Shown here: one piece after another, positions 7,935 through 14,679 of the stretch
How the letters are laid out: the number at the start of each line of letters is the position of its first letter
Numbering within the stretch: the first letter of the stretch is position 1
Assembly: GCA_963604075.1 (NCBI GenBank)
Contig: CAVCPW010000118.1
Span: 1 to 19,143, forward strand
From: Anthropogastromicrobium sp963604075
GTDB lineage: Bacteria; Bacillota; Clostridia; Lachnospirales; Lachnospiraceae
Direction: 5' to 3'
DNA: 19,143 nucleotides
Notes under the pieces: model-generated
The model's database searches: none
What the model saw: the letters and a program-made list of their open reading frames with translations, nothing else
What the model was told of the DNA's origin: nothing
Program-made: the position numbers and the translations under genes

Positions 7935-9272
7935 TTACAATGCTAATGATCCCATCGGATCCCATGGCTCAAGCATGATTGGTTCGGACTCATATTCTGA
8001 TATGTACTCTGCTGGAAGATATTTTTTATTTACAACGATCTGATACATATACTCATCAAACCATGCATCACTCATAACATAGTAGCCTTTTTTGCCAGGT
8101 GCATCGCCCCAGCTGTTCTCAACACGCCAGCGGTTTGGCTTGCCATCATCGTCAAGATTAACGCCCTGGAAAACCATTGCGTGAGTCATCAGGCTCTCAC
8201 CGTATTCAAGACGTTCAGCTTTGTTCATGCCAAAGGTGATGCCAAGAAGCTCCTCGGTCTGATAGGTATTCAGGTCTAAGAGTCCCTCATCACGGGAGGA
8301 ACACTTGCCAACATCGCAACCGAACCATACAGGGGAACCGTCCTTCATCTGTGCGATGGCAGCTTTCTTTAGCTCTTCAATCGGAAGATTCAGATAGCGA
8401 ACCGGGTAACCTTCCTTTACATTTCCAAGGAATTTTACGCTGTAGCTCTTGTGATATGGCTTGTCAGCTGTCGGTGCATTGATCAGGCTTACATAATCAT
8501 CCAGATTCAGGCGTACATACTTCTCGAAAAAGGCAGTTCCGGTAAGATTGGTGTCGCGGATAAATTTGTCATCTTTGTCGGTAACTTCCAGGTCGAAGGT
8601 CTTCGGCGGCTCACCAAGGCATATGCACAGAACGCGGTAGATTTCTTCCATCATAGCATCTTTCTTTGCACGCAACTCATCAAGAGTAGCACCGTCTTTA
8701 TGAGCCTTACGCAGGCGGCATGCATCCTCGCGAAGCTTTCTGGTAAGTGCAGATGTCATCTCACGTGTAGCAGAGGAGGCAACAGTCTCTGGCATAGCTT
8801 CCTTTGGGACAACACCATATTTGCGAACTATGTTGCACAGCATATCCCACTGTCCGCCATCACCAAGCGGTGCAGTCAGAAGAAACGAAACTAGACGTCC
8901 TTCGGTTGGCTCGTCAAGTGTCTCAAGAATGTTTTCTAAGAAGTAGTTAGATTTTTCCAGCTTGTCATAGAAAAGCGTATAATTCTGGGACAGCTCAAAT
9001 GTCTTTAAGTTCAGATTTCTCATAACCTCAAAACGGAAAGTATTAAGTGCGGCAAACATCCAGCAGCGTCCGCTCTGTTTCTGGTTGGTGATTTCACCCT
9101 GCTCTAAGGAGATGGAGTAGGAGTGACGACTTTCACGCTGCGCGAGTGGATTCTTGGATGCATTTAACAGTCCGGCAGAGGTAACTGCGTTCATAGCGAC
9201 GCGGTTTATTGGCTTAGAAGTAAATGCAGTGGCAAATTCATTAAGAACTTCGTTTGTAATATTATGATTCAT
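7935..9272 (-). CDS. pepC: Aminopeptidase C (bleomycin hydrolase family, C1B)
   Basis: A 445-residue cytosolic cysteine peptidase that removes N-terminal amino acids from peptides. The papain-like catalytic triad is visible: Cys70 in QKSGRCWMFAALN, His364 in MTHAMVFQGV and Asn386 in RVENSWGD. The length matches the family, whose members form hexameric self-compartmentalised barrels. The C-terminus (LEPWDPMGSLAL) is the family's conserved arm that reaches into the active site and limits the enzyme to exopeptidase action. No signal peptide is present, as expected. The start ATG has AGAAGG 8 bases upstream. It is transcribed alone, divergent from mscL, with a candidate promoter at 9310-9338. Confidence 0.97.
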   Translation of the reverse strand: MNHNITNEVLNEFATAFTSKPINRVAMNAVTSAGLLNASKNPLAQRESRHSYSISLEQGEITNQKQSGRCWMFAALNTFRFEVMRNLNLKTFELSQNYTLFYDKLEKSNYFLENILETLDEPTEGRLVSFLLTAPLGDGGQWDMLCNIVRKYGVVPKEAMPETVASSATREMTSALTRKLREDACRLRKAHKDGATLDELRAKKDAMMEEIYRVLCICLGEPPKTFDLEVTDKDDKFIRDTNLTGTAFFEKYVRLNLDDYVSLINAPTADKPYHKSYSVKFLGNVKEGYPVRYLNLPIEELKKAAIAQMKDGSPVWFGCDVGKCSSRDEGLLDLNTYQTEELLGITFGMNKAERLEYGESLMTHAMVFQGVNLDDDGKPNRWRVENSWGDAPGKKGYYVMSDAWFDEYMYQIVVNKKYLPAEYISEYESEPIMLEPWDPMGSLAL

Positions 9273-9309
9273 AACAAAAACCTTCTTTCTGAATATTTAG
9301 ATTAATTGT

Positions 9310-9338
9310 ACTATACTGCTGTGGTTTGATTGTATCAC
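9310..9338 (-). promoter_or_regulatory. Candidate pepC promoter
   Basis: Minus strand: -10 TATAGT (9310-9315), 17-bp spacer, -35 GTGATA (9333-9338; four of six consensus bases). The -10 is good and the -35 weak. It lies about 38 bases before the start codon. Confidence 0.5.
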
Positions 9339-9413
9339 CTGACAGAAGTTTTGTAAAGCAGCGTGTGAAAGTTACCGTCTGATCGTAAAAGTATATTTTT
9401 TTCAACAACGCAA

Positions 9414-9442
9414 TTGCTTTTTATACAAATGCACTTTATAAT
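9414..9442 (+). promoter_or_regulatory. mscL promoter
   Basis: TTGCTT (9414-9419), 17-bp spacer, consensus TATAAT (9437-9442). It lies 52 bases before the mscL start, and AGGAG at 9481-9485 serves as ribosome binding site. Confidence 0.8.
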
Positions 9443-9494
9443 GGAGAACAGGAAGAAAGCTAATCCATAAGAAAAAGAAAAGGAGAGAAGCAAC

Positions 9495-9899
9495 ATGAAG
9501 AAATTACTCAAAGAATTCAAAGAGTTTGCACTCAAGGGAAATATGCTTGATATGGCAATCGGTTTGATTATGGGTTCTGCGTTCAGCGGTCTTGTGACTC
9601 AGCTGACAGATTCCTTTATCACTCCACTATTAAGTATTTGTACAAGTGGTGTCAACTTTGATCAGCTGATGTTCGAGGTTGGAGGAGCAACGTTTACATA
9701 TGGAAAGTTTATTTCATATGCGATTAACTTTGTGCTCCAGGCATTTGTTCTGTTTATGCTGATTCGCGTGTTCCACAGCCTGCAGAAAAAGGAAGAACCG
9801 GCACCGGCAACTACTAAGATATGCCCGTATTGCAAGAGTGAAATTCACATTGAGGCAATAAAATGTCCACATTGTGCGTCTGAGCTTCCAGTAGAGTAA
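9495..9899 (+). CDS. mscL: Large-conductance mechanosensitive channel with C-terminal zinc ribbon
   Basis: A 134-residue membrane channel that opens under membrane tension to release solutes during osmotic down-shock. The amphipathic N-terminus (KKLLKEFKEFALKGN) leads into TM1 with the pore-lining pattern MLDMAIGLIMGSAFSGLV. TM2 is FISYAINFVLQAFVLFMLI. The usual cytoplasmic helical bundle is replaced or followed by a short zinc-ribbon-like end with Cys110, Cys113, Cys124 and Cys127 (CPYC and CPHC, 10 residues apart). Channel identity is certain; zinc binding is inferred from the Cys pattern. It has its own promoter, and the binding-protein gene follows after 125 bases, so read-through is possible. 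Confidence 0.95.
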   Translation: MKKLLKEFKEFALKGNMLDMAIGLIMGSAFSGLVTQLTDSFITPLLSICTSGVNFDQLMFEVGGATFTYGKFISYAINFVLQAFVLFMLIRVFHSLQKKEEPAPATTKICPYCKSEIHIEAIKCPHCASELPVE

Positions 9900-9953
9900 A
9901 AGAAAGATGACACAGAAAAGGCATCTGAAAAAAAGTAAGCAAAAAAAGAGTGA

Positions 9954-10005
9954 ATAAGCAAATTGTTTTAAGAAGTGAGAATGATTCTTGAAATGATTTG
10001 CTTAT
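9954..10005 (+). promoter_or_regulatory. Long hairpin upstream of the importer operon
   Basis: A perfect 10-bp inverted repeat (ATAAGCAAAT 9954-9963, ATTTGCTTAT 9996-10005) continues inward as TTTTAAGAA/TTCTTGAAA. With three G-U pairs the stem reaches about 21 bp around a 10-base loop. No T-tract follows on the plus strand, so it is not a classic terminator for mscL. It ends 5 bases before the ribosome binding site (AGAGGAG, 10011-10017) of the next gene, which suggests an operator or an mRNA control or stability element. Confidence 0.6.
9976..9990 (+). promoter_or_regulatory. Weak Fur-box-like sequence
   Basis: TGAGAATGATTCTTG matches 10 of 14 defined positions of the Bacillus-type 7-1-7 Fur box (TGATAATnATTATCA). 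It lies in the loop region of the hairpin, upstream of an iron-complex-type importer. The match is partial and could be chance. Confidence 0.3.
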
Positions 10006-10024
10006 GATTTAGAGGAGAATATTG

Positions 10025-11203
10025 ATGAGAAAAACACGTAGAAACTGTGCAGCAATGTTAGCTATTGCAACTGTACTTTCAGCAACCCCTGTTTTTGCAG
10101 CGAAGGAAAAAGAGGAGAGTACTTCAGAAGAAAAAACCACAACAGAGACTGATACTGAGGAAAGCGGCGAGCGTACTATTATTGATCATGCAGGCAATGA
10201 GGTGACGCTTCCGGAAGAGATTGACCGCATTGTCGTGACAGATACCCTTCCACTGCCATCTGTTCTGTCACTGTATTTAGACAGTGCAGAAAAACTTGTT
10301 GGAATCAGTCCGGTTAGTATGAGCGCTGCCAAGGCAGGTTTGCTTAGTGAGTTGTATCCGGAGATTCTGGATGCAGATACATCATTTTTTGAAAATAGCG
10401 AATTAAATATTGAGAGTCTGCTGGCACTTGAACCAGATTTGGTTTTCTATAATGCGCAGAATACAGAGCTTGGAGAGTCACTGACATCAGCAGGTCTGAC
10501 CGCAGTTGCTGTATCTGTTACAAATTGGGATTATAATGCAGCAGATACTTTTGATGCATGGATGGATTTGTTAGCTGATATATTCCCAGAGGAGAAAGAG
10601 AAGGCTGAGGCTGCAAAGAGCTATTGTGAGAAGGTAGAAGAAACAGTTCAGGAAAAGACAGGTGATCTTACTGATGATGAGAAAAAAAGCGTTTTCTTCT
10701 TATTTAATTACAGTGATACAACACTTGTAACTTCTGGAAAGAACTTCTGGGGACAGTACTGGTGTGATGCAATCAATGCAGTAAATGTTGGCGAAGAGAT
10801 TGAGGCAGAGCGTTCCAACGCGTCTGTTAATATGGAGCAGGTCTACAGCTGGGATCCGGAGATCGTCTTCATTAGCAATTTTACTAAGGCAATGCCGGAG
10901 GATCTCTACAACAATACAATCGGTGACTATGATTGGAGCAGCGTCCAGGCTGTAAAAAATGAACAGGTTTACAAGATGCCGCTCGGTGCATATCGAACCT
11001 TTACACCTGGAGCTGACACACCGATGACATTGATGTGGCTGGCAAAGACTGTTTATCCGGATTTGTTTGAGGATGTTGATATGACTGAAGAAGTTGAAAC
11101 ATATTATAAGGAAGTGTATGATATCGAGCTGACTGATGATCAGGTAGCACAGATGTATACTCCGTCAGCAGATGCGGCAAACGGATATGGAAATACTAAG
11201 TAA
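10025..11203 (+). CDS. ABC importer substrate-binding protein (siderophore/B12/haem class)
   Basis: A 392-residue secreted binding protein of the Peripla_BP_2 family. A Sec signal peptide (basic MRKTRR, hydrophobic core, cut after VFA around residue 25) is followed by an acidic Glu/Thr-rich linker (about 27-49). The family opening DHAGNEVTLPEEIDRIVV comes next, then LLALEPDLVF and the second lobe with WDPEIVFIS. There is no lipobox Cys; the only early Cys (residue 8) lies in the basic region. In Gram-positives such proteins are usually lipid-anchored, so retention here is unclear. I chose ATG 10025 (AGAGGAG 7 bases upstream) over TTG 10022. Its last codons overlap the permease start. The likely ligand is an iron complex, cobalamin or haem; the sequence does not decide. 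Confidence 0.9.
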   Translation: MRKTRRNCAAMLAIATVLSATPVFAAKEKEESTSEEKTTTETDTEESGERTIIDHAGNEVTLPEEIDRIVVTDTLPLPSVLSLYLDSAEKLVGISPVSMSAAKAGLLSELYPEILDADTSFFENSELNIESLLALEPDLVFYNAQNTELGESLTSAGLTAVAVSVTNWDYNAADTFDAWMDLLADIFPEEKEKAEAAKSYCEKVEETVQEKTGDLTDDEKKSVFFLFNYSDTTLVTSGKNFWGQYWCDAINAVNVGEEIEAERSNASVNMEQVYSWDPEIVFISNFTKAMPEDLYNNTIGDYDWSSVQAVKNEQVYKMPLGAYRTFTPGADTPMTLMWLAKTVYPDLFEDVDMTEEVETYYKEVYDIELTDDQVAQMYTPSADAANGYGNTK

Positions 11204-12212
11204 AAAAAGAAAGTGGAATACAAAGCGCAGTCTTGCGGCAGGGGTGATTACCCTTGTCGCATGTGCTGTTTCTCTGGGCATGGGGCGTTACGTTATTACA
11301 CCGGAAAATGTAGTGCGGGCAATTTGCGATATGTTTACCGGTTCAGAGACTGTGAGTGAGACGGTGCGGCATGTGGTTTTATCTGTGCGTGTGCCGCGTA
11401 TTCTTGGCGCACTTTTGTGCGGAGCCGGTCTGGCAGTGGCAGGTGCAGGCTTTCAGGCTGTGTTTGCAAATCCGTTAGCTACACCAGATACATTGGGCGT
11501 AGGAAATGCGGCATCATTTGGTGCAGTGGCGGCGATTTTAGCAGGAGCAGGGCGAACTGGAATTCAAAGCAGTGCGTTATTGTGTGGCTTGGCGTCGGTC
11601 GGTCTTGTCTATCTATTTGCAGGGCGAAGCGGTGAGCAAAAGGTGCTTCGTCTTGTGCTTTCCGGCATGGTAATCAGCGCATTTTTCTCATCTATGGTAT
11701 CATTTGCCAAGTATACGGCAGACCCACAGGATGAGTTGCCGTCAATTACGTATTGGCTGCTTGGCAGTCTCAAAAATATGAGCTGGCCACTTCTTTTATC
11801 TGGTGCAGGCTGGATTTTGGGAGGAATTGTGATCTTAGTGCTGCTTCGCTGGAAGCTTGATGCACTAATGTTAAGTGAAGAAGAGGTACGAAGCTTTGGA
11901 ATATCAGTGCGTGGACTTTCATTGATTGTCATTGCGGCATCCTCAGCAATAACCGCGGCGGTCGTTTCTATGTGTGGACAGATTGGTTGGATTGGACTCT
12001 TGATTCCTCATCTTTGCCGGATGCTGTATGGAGGAAGCAATAAAGATGTGATTCTGTCTTCGATTGCGTATGGAGCATTGTTTCTTTTGGTTACTGATAC
12101 GGCGGCACGCTGTATTACCGCGTCAGAAATTCCGGCAGCAATTTTAACAAGTCTGATTGGAGCACCTTTGTTTTTATTTTTACTTGCCAGAACAGGAGGA
12201 CTTCATACATGA
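11187..12212 (+). CDS. FecCD-family ABC importer permease
   Basis: A 341-residue membrane protein of the FecCD/BtuC family with about 10 helices, the channel half of a siderophore, cobalamin or haem importer. Family hallmarks are AVAGAGFQAVFANPLATPDTLGVG near the N-terminus and GWIGLLIPHLCRMLYGG with LTSLIGAPLFLFLLAR near the C-terminus. It overlaps the end of the binding-protein gene by 17 bases; ATG 11172 (32-base overlap) is the alternative, and neither has a clear ribosome binding site, so coupling to upstream translation is likely. The stop overlaps an ATG (ATGA at 12209-12212), but that ATG opens only a 12-codon frame, and the real ATPase begins at 12281. A single permease gene implies a homodimer. 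Confidence 0.92.
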   Translation: MEILSKKRKWNTKRSLAAGVITLVACAVSLGMGRYVITPENVVRAICDMFTGSETVSETVRHVVLSVRVPRILGALLCGAGLAVAGAGFQAVFANPLATPDTLGVGNAASFGAVAAILAGAGRTGIQSSALLCGLASVGLVYLFAGRSGEQKVLRLVLSGMVISAFFSSMVSFAKYTADPQDELPSITYWLLGSLKNMSWPLLLSGAGWILGGIVILVLLRWKLDALMLSEEEVRSFGISVRGLSLIVIAASSAITAAVVSMCGQIGWIGLLIPHLCRMLYGGSNKDVILSSIAYGALFLLVTDTAARCITASEIPAAILTSLIGAPLFLFLLARTGGLHT

Positions 12213-12288
12213 AATTGAGTATACAAAATAGAGGAATTTGTTACTGAAATAGAAAATTTTGATGCAGGAGGACTTCAGACATGAAATT
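12193..12288 (+). repeat. Duplicated gene-start sequence (two 24-bp copies)
   Basis: Copies at 12193-12216 and 12265-12288 are identical except for one base. Each contains CAGGAGGACTTC, then ATGAAATT, i.e. a ribosome binding site and a start. They are exactly 72 bases apart (24 codons). The second copy starts the ATPase; the first starts a frame that stops after 12 codons. Confidence 0.9.
12209..12247 (+). pseudogene. Truncated ATPase start / decoy mini-ORF (12 codons)
   Basis: It encodes MKLSIQNRGICY then a stop, with AGGAGG (12194-12199) at good distance and a 4-base overlap with the permease stop. It aligns with the first 12 residues of the ATPase at 12281 (MKLEICDAAIGY), sharing Met-Lys-Leu, Ile5, Ile/Tyr spacing and the final Tyr. 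It is either a remnant of a duplicated or replaced ATPase gene or a short leader peptide. Confidence 0.4.
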
Positions 12289-13102
12289 AGAGATATGCGA
12301 TGCAGCGATTGGCTATAAGAATCATTTATTGGCATCCCATATCAATATGACTAGCGAGCCGGGGCAGATTACGGCGATTCTTGGAACAAATGGCTGTGGC
12401 AAGACCACTTTTGTGAAGAGCTTAATGAGGCTTGTGCCATGGCGTCATGGTGGTGCATTTATAGATGGTACTGATATGCGAAATATACCAGACAGACAGC
12501 TGTGGCGAAAAATGGCATATGTTCCCCAGAAATCAACAAGCGTGCCATACTCGGTACTGGATATGGTGCTTCTTGGTCGCAGTCCATATAAATCTCTTTT
12601 TGCACAGCCAGACGACAGCGACAAAAAGATGGCAGAGGCTGCCCTTAAGCGTGTTGGGATGCTTGCATTTTCTAATCACTCGTATGATAAGCTCAGCGTA
12701 GGACAACAGCAGCTGGTAAAGCTCGCGCGTGCACTAGTATCATCACCCGAGCTTTTAATCATGGATGAGCCAGAGAGTGGACTTGATCTAAAACACACTG
12801 CACGTCTAATGGAACTGATAAAAGAATTGTGTGAGACGGAAGAAAAGCAGGCTTTGTTTATCACGCATAGCCCAGAGCATGCGCTTATGATAGCGGATTA
12901 TGCACTTTTATTTTTGCCAGAGGATGAGTCCCAACATTCATCCACAGTCTTATGGGGATCAGCAAAGAGTATTTTGTGTCAGGAGAATTTGGAACGGGTT
13001 TATGGTATGAAGCTGAGAATTGTAAAAGATGGTGATTCGATTGCAATTATGCAACATATAAGCGGACACCACAGGAATGAGGTTTGCGGGGATGAAATGT
13101 AA
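12281..13102 (+). CDS. FecE/BtuD-type ABC importer ATPase
   Basis: A 273-residue cytosolic ATPase driving the FecCD permease. Walker A is GTNGCGKTT (residues 35-43). The signature is LSVGQ (138-142), where Val replaces the usual Gly. Walker B has MDEP with Asp162 and catalytic Glu163, and the switch His is 196 (ITHSPEHAL). The N-terminal MKLEICDAAIGY is the A-loop region. The start has AGGAGG 9 bases upstream. A 68-base gap holding the mini-ORF separates it from the permease, unusual in such operons where genes tend to overlap. About 30 C-terminal residues (from roughly 245) go beyond the core domain. It works with the two genes upstream. Confidence 0.93.
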   Translation: MKLEICDAAIGYKNHLLASHINMTSEPGQITAILGTNGCGKTTFVKSLMRLVPWRHGGAFIDGTDMRNIPDRQLWRKMAYVPQKSTSVPYSVLDMVLLGRSPYKSLFAQPDDSDKKMAEAALKRVGMLAFSNHSYDKLSVGQQQLVKLARALVSSPELLIMDEPESGLDLKHTARLMELIKELCETEEKQALFITHSPEHALMIADYALLFLPEDESQHSSTVLWGSAKSILCQENLERVYGMKLRIVKDGDSIAIMQHISGHHRNEVCGDEM

Positions 13103-13207
13103 GGCTGTGATGAATGTTGACCTGCCTTCGTAAAATTGCTTTCTATTGAAATGAAACTTTGCATAAATAGTTATAGGGAAGCATGTTAGAAAGGAGAAAC
13201 TGAAAAT

Positions 13208-13957
13208 ATGCCAAGAAAAAAGACTGCCGTATTCGCAACTGTGATTGCAGCACTTTTTGTGGTGATGGTGCTGTCGATTATAATGAGTGTGCATCATTAT
13301 GAAAAGACTGTTTTGATTACATTAGATGCAGCGGGAGATCAGACTTCTGGAAATGAGACAGGTCTGGCGGAGATTCGACGCCAGCTTGAGGCAGACAAGG
13401 CGGACACCTCCACAGGAACCGTGTTATGGAACGGTTCTGTATGCGTGACGAAATATCAGGCATGGGGTGGACGCACGACGACTTACTATGTCTGCCCGTA
13501 TTTAAGTGCAATATCGACAGATACCATCGGAGGTACGCCAAAGGAATGGACCGTTTCACTGTCATTTGCCATGTGTGCAACGCAAGGCGATGAGTTAGTA
13601 ACATTCAGCAAGAAATTTGCCGTGCGCGATATTGAGTTAAATTGTCGCGCCGGAAAGGATGCAACGATTGTATCGGCTGCGTATAACGATATGGATATGA
13701 CTGACATTAAGGGAGACATTCTTTCTTACACATTCCGAGACAAGGAAGAACTGACTGCTGACACAAGTGTTTATGCGAAAATGATGATAGTATCTAAGGA
13801 ATCGCTTGATGATTCTGGTGAAAAGGAAGAAAATTCTAGTGAAAAAGACAGTGTGATCGTCAATTGGGCATTTCGTATTGAGGAGAATGGCCGCCTAGTC
13901 AATAACTTTGATGGTGTTCAGGTGGAAATTCCATATACCATGGAAGAAACCGAATAA
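13208..13957 (+). CDS. Membrane-anchored protein of unknown function
   Basis: I do not recognise this 249-residue protein. It has a short basic N-terminus (MPRKK), one hydrophobic segment (about residues 7-28) and a polar remainder that should lie outside the cell. It has four Cys, of which Cys80, Cys95 and Cys121 fall in the extracellular part (VCVTK, VCPYL, MCATQ), with one more in LNCRAG. An acidic Ser/Glu-rich stretch lies near residues 198-215. The rest is beta-rich in style (alternating V/I/T). AAGGAG lies 11 bases before the ATG. It starts 105 bases after the ATPase and 71 bases before the next gene, same strand, so it may share their transcript. The segment could also be an uncleaved signal peptide. 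Confidence 0.75.
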   Translation: MPRKKTAVFATVIAALFVVMVLSIIMSVHHYEKTVLITLDAAGDQTSGNETGLAEIRRQLEADKADTSTGTVLWNGSVCVTKYQAWGGRTTTYYVCPYLSAISTDTIGGTPKEWTVSLSFAMCATQGDELVTFSKKFAVRDIELNCRAGKDATIVSAAYNDMDMTDIKGDILSYTFRDKEELTADTSVYAKMMIVSKESLDDSGEKEENSSEKDSVIVNWAFRIEENGRLVNNFDGVQVEIPYTMEETE

Positions 13958-14028
13958 CTCCGAAATTAGTACATTCGGCATAGAAAATTACATGTACCAT
14001 AGATAAACAACAATGAGTGGAGAAAAGA

Positions 14029-14436
14029 ATGATTGAATATGATACACTGCTGTCCATTCCATTTTTGAAAAAAAGCCGTTTCACCGGATCGGATAGAGGA
14101 ATGCGCTACAGCATATATAAAGTAGAAGAAACACGTATTATTCCATCAGATATTTCGAAGGAAGGTGAGTCTTCAGATGCGAGTGCAGCCGCTGAAGAGG
14201 CTCCAAAAGAAGAGAAGGTAACGCTTCTTGAGGCAGCAGCCTGCCCGGGACCGTTCTCTGTGGATTTCACAAAGCCAGAGCTGTTTATTAAGGAGAGATT
14301 TTCCTTTGATGATGCAGGCCGCGAAGCTGCAGTTGACTGGCTGAATGAACTTTACGAGGAAAAAAGAGAGTTCTTTGAGGATGTCTATTTGCATCCGGAC
14401 AAATATTATAAGGAACATCATAAGAAAAATGAGTGA
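14029..14436 (+). CDS. Small cytosolic protein of unknown function
   Basis: A 135-residue protein I cannot assign. It opens MIEYDTLLSIPFLKKSRFTG and has a central Ala/Glu/Ser/Lys-rich insert (about residues 45-65), then a motif-like CPGPFSVDF. The C-terminal part is helical and charged (AVDWLNELYEEKREFF, ending KYYKEHHKKNE). No signal peptide or membrane segment. I chose ATG 14029 because GTGGAG lies 6 bases upstream; GTG 14017 overlaps that site and is less likely. It follows the membrane-anchored protein by 71 bases. The aromatic, acidic C-terminus and balanced composition argue that it is a real gene; I offer no function. Confidence 0.7.
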   Translation: MIEYDTLLSIPFLKKSRFTGSDRGMRYSIYKVEETRIIPSDISKEGESSDASAAAEEAPKEEKVTLLEAAACPGPFSVDFTKPELFIKERFSFDDAGREAAVDWLNELYEEKREFFEDVYLHPDKYYKEHHKKNE

Positions 14437-14437
14437 A

Positions 14438-14548
14438 ATCTTGCCACTATAGTAATGCAGCCAAGAGAATTGAAATTATTATAGTGAAGAATTATTATAA
14501 TTCGTGTTACCAGCATGCCTGATGAATAGAAGGTTTGTCTGGCAAGAT
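14438..14548. repeat. Structured intergenic element with nested inverted repeats
   Basis: An outer 9-bp inverted repeat (ATCTTGCCA 14438-14446, TGGCAAGAT 14540-14548) encloses a 12-bp hairpin (arms 14445-14456 and 14475-14486, one G-U pair). Next comes a perfect 7-1-7 palindrome, GAATTATTATAATTC (14489-14503). The outer repeat ends 2 bases before the ddl -35 box. No T-tract follows, so it does not look like a terminator. Confidence 0.55.
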
Positions 14549-14550
14549 AC

Positions 14551-14578
14551 TTGCATATTTATCAAAATGTGTTATGAT
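14551..14578 (+). promoter_or_regulatory. ddl promoter
   Basis: TTGCAT (14551-14556), 16-bp spacer, TATGAT (14573-14578) with an extended TGT before the -10. It gives a leader of about 95 bases before the ddl start. Confidence 0.75.
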
Positions 14579-14679
14579 AACAAAGGTAAACATTGCATAA
14601 CAGGGCAATAGACAATAATAGAGTAAGGCTCGTCGTATGGCGGCATTGCTGCTTGTCATGGCAAAGAAAGGGAAAAATT

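Noticed and set aside
8451..8894. Plus-strand open frame of 147 codons inside pepC
   Set aside because: It is antisense to an unmistakable peptidase gene, with no promoter or ribosome binding site.
14489..14503. 7-1-7 palindrome as a PerR or Fur box
   Set aside because: The symmetry is perfect but only 8 of 14 positions match the PerR consensus, so it is kept only as part of the structured element.
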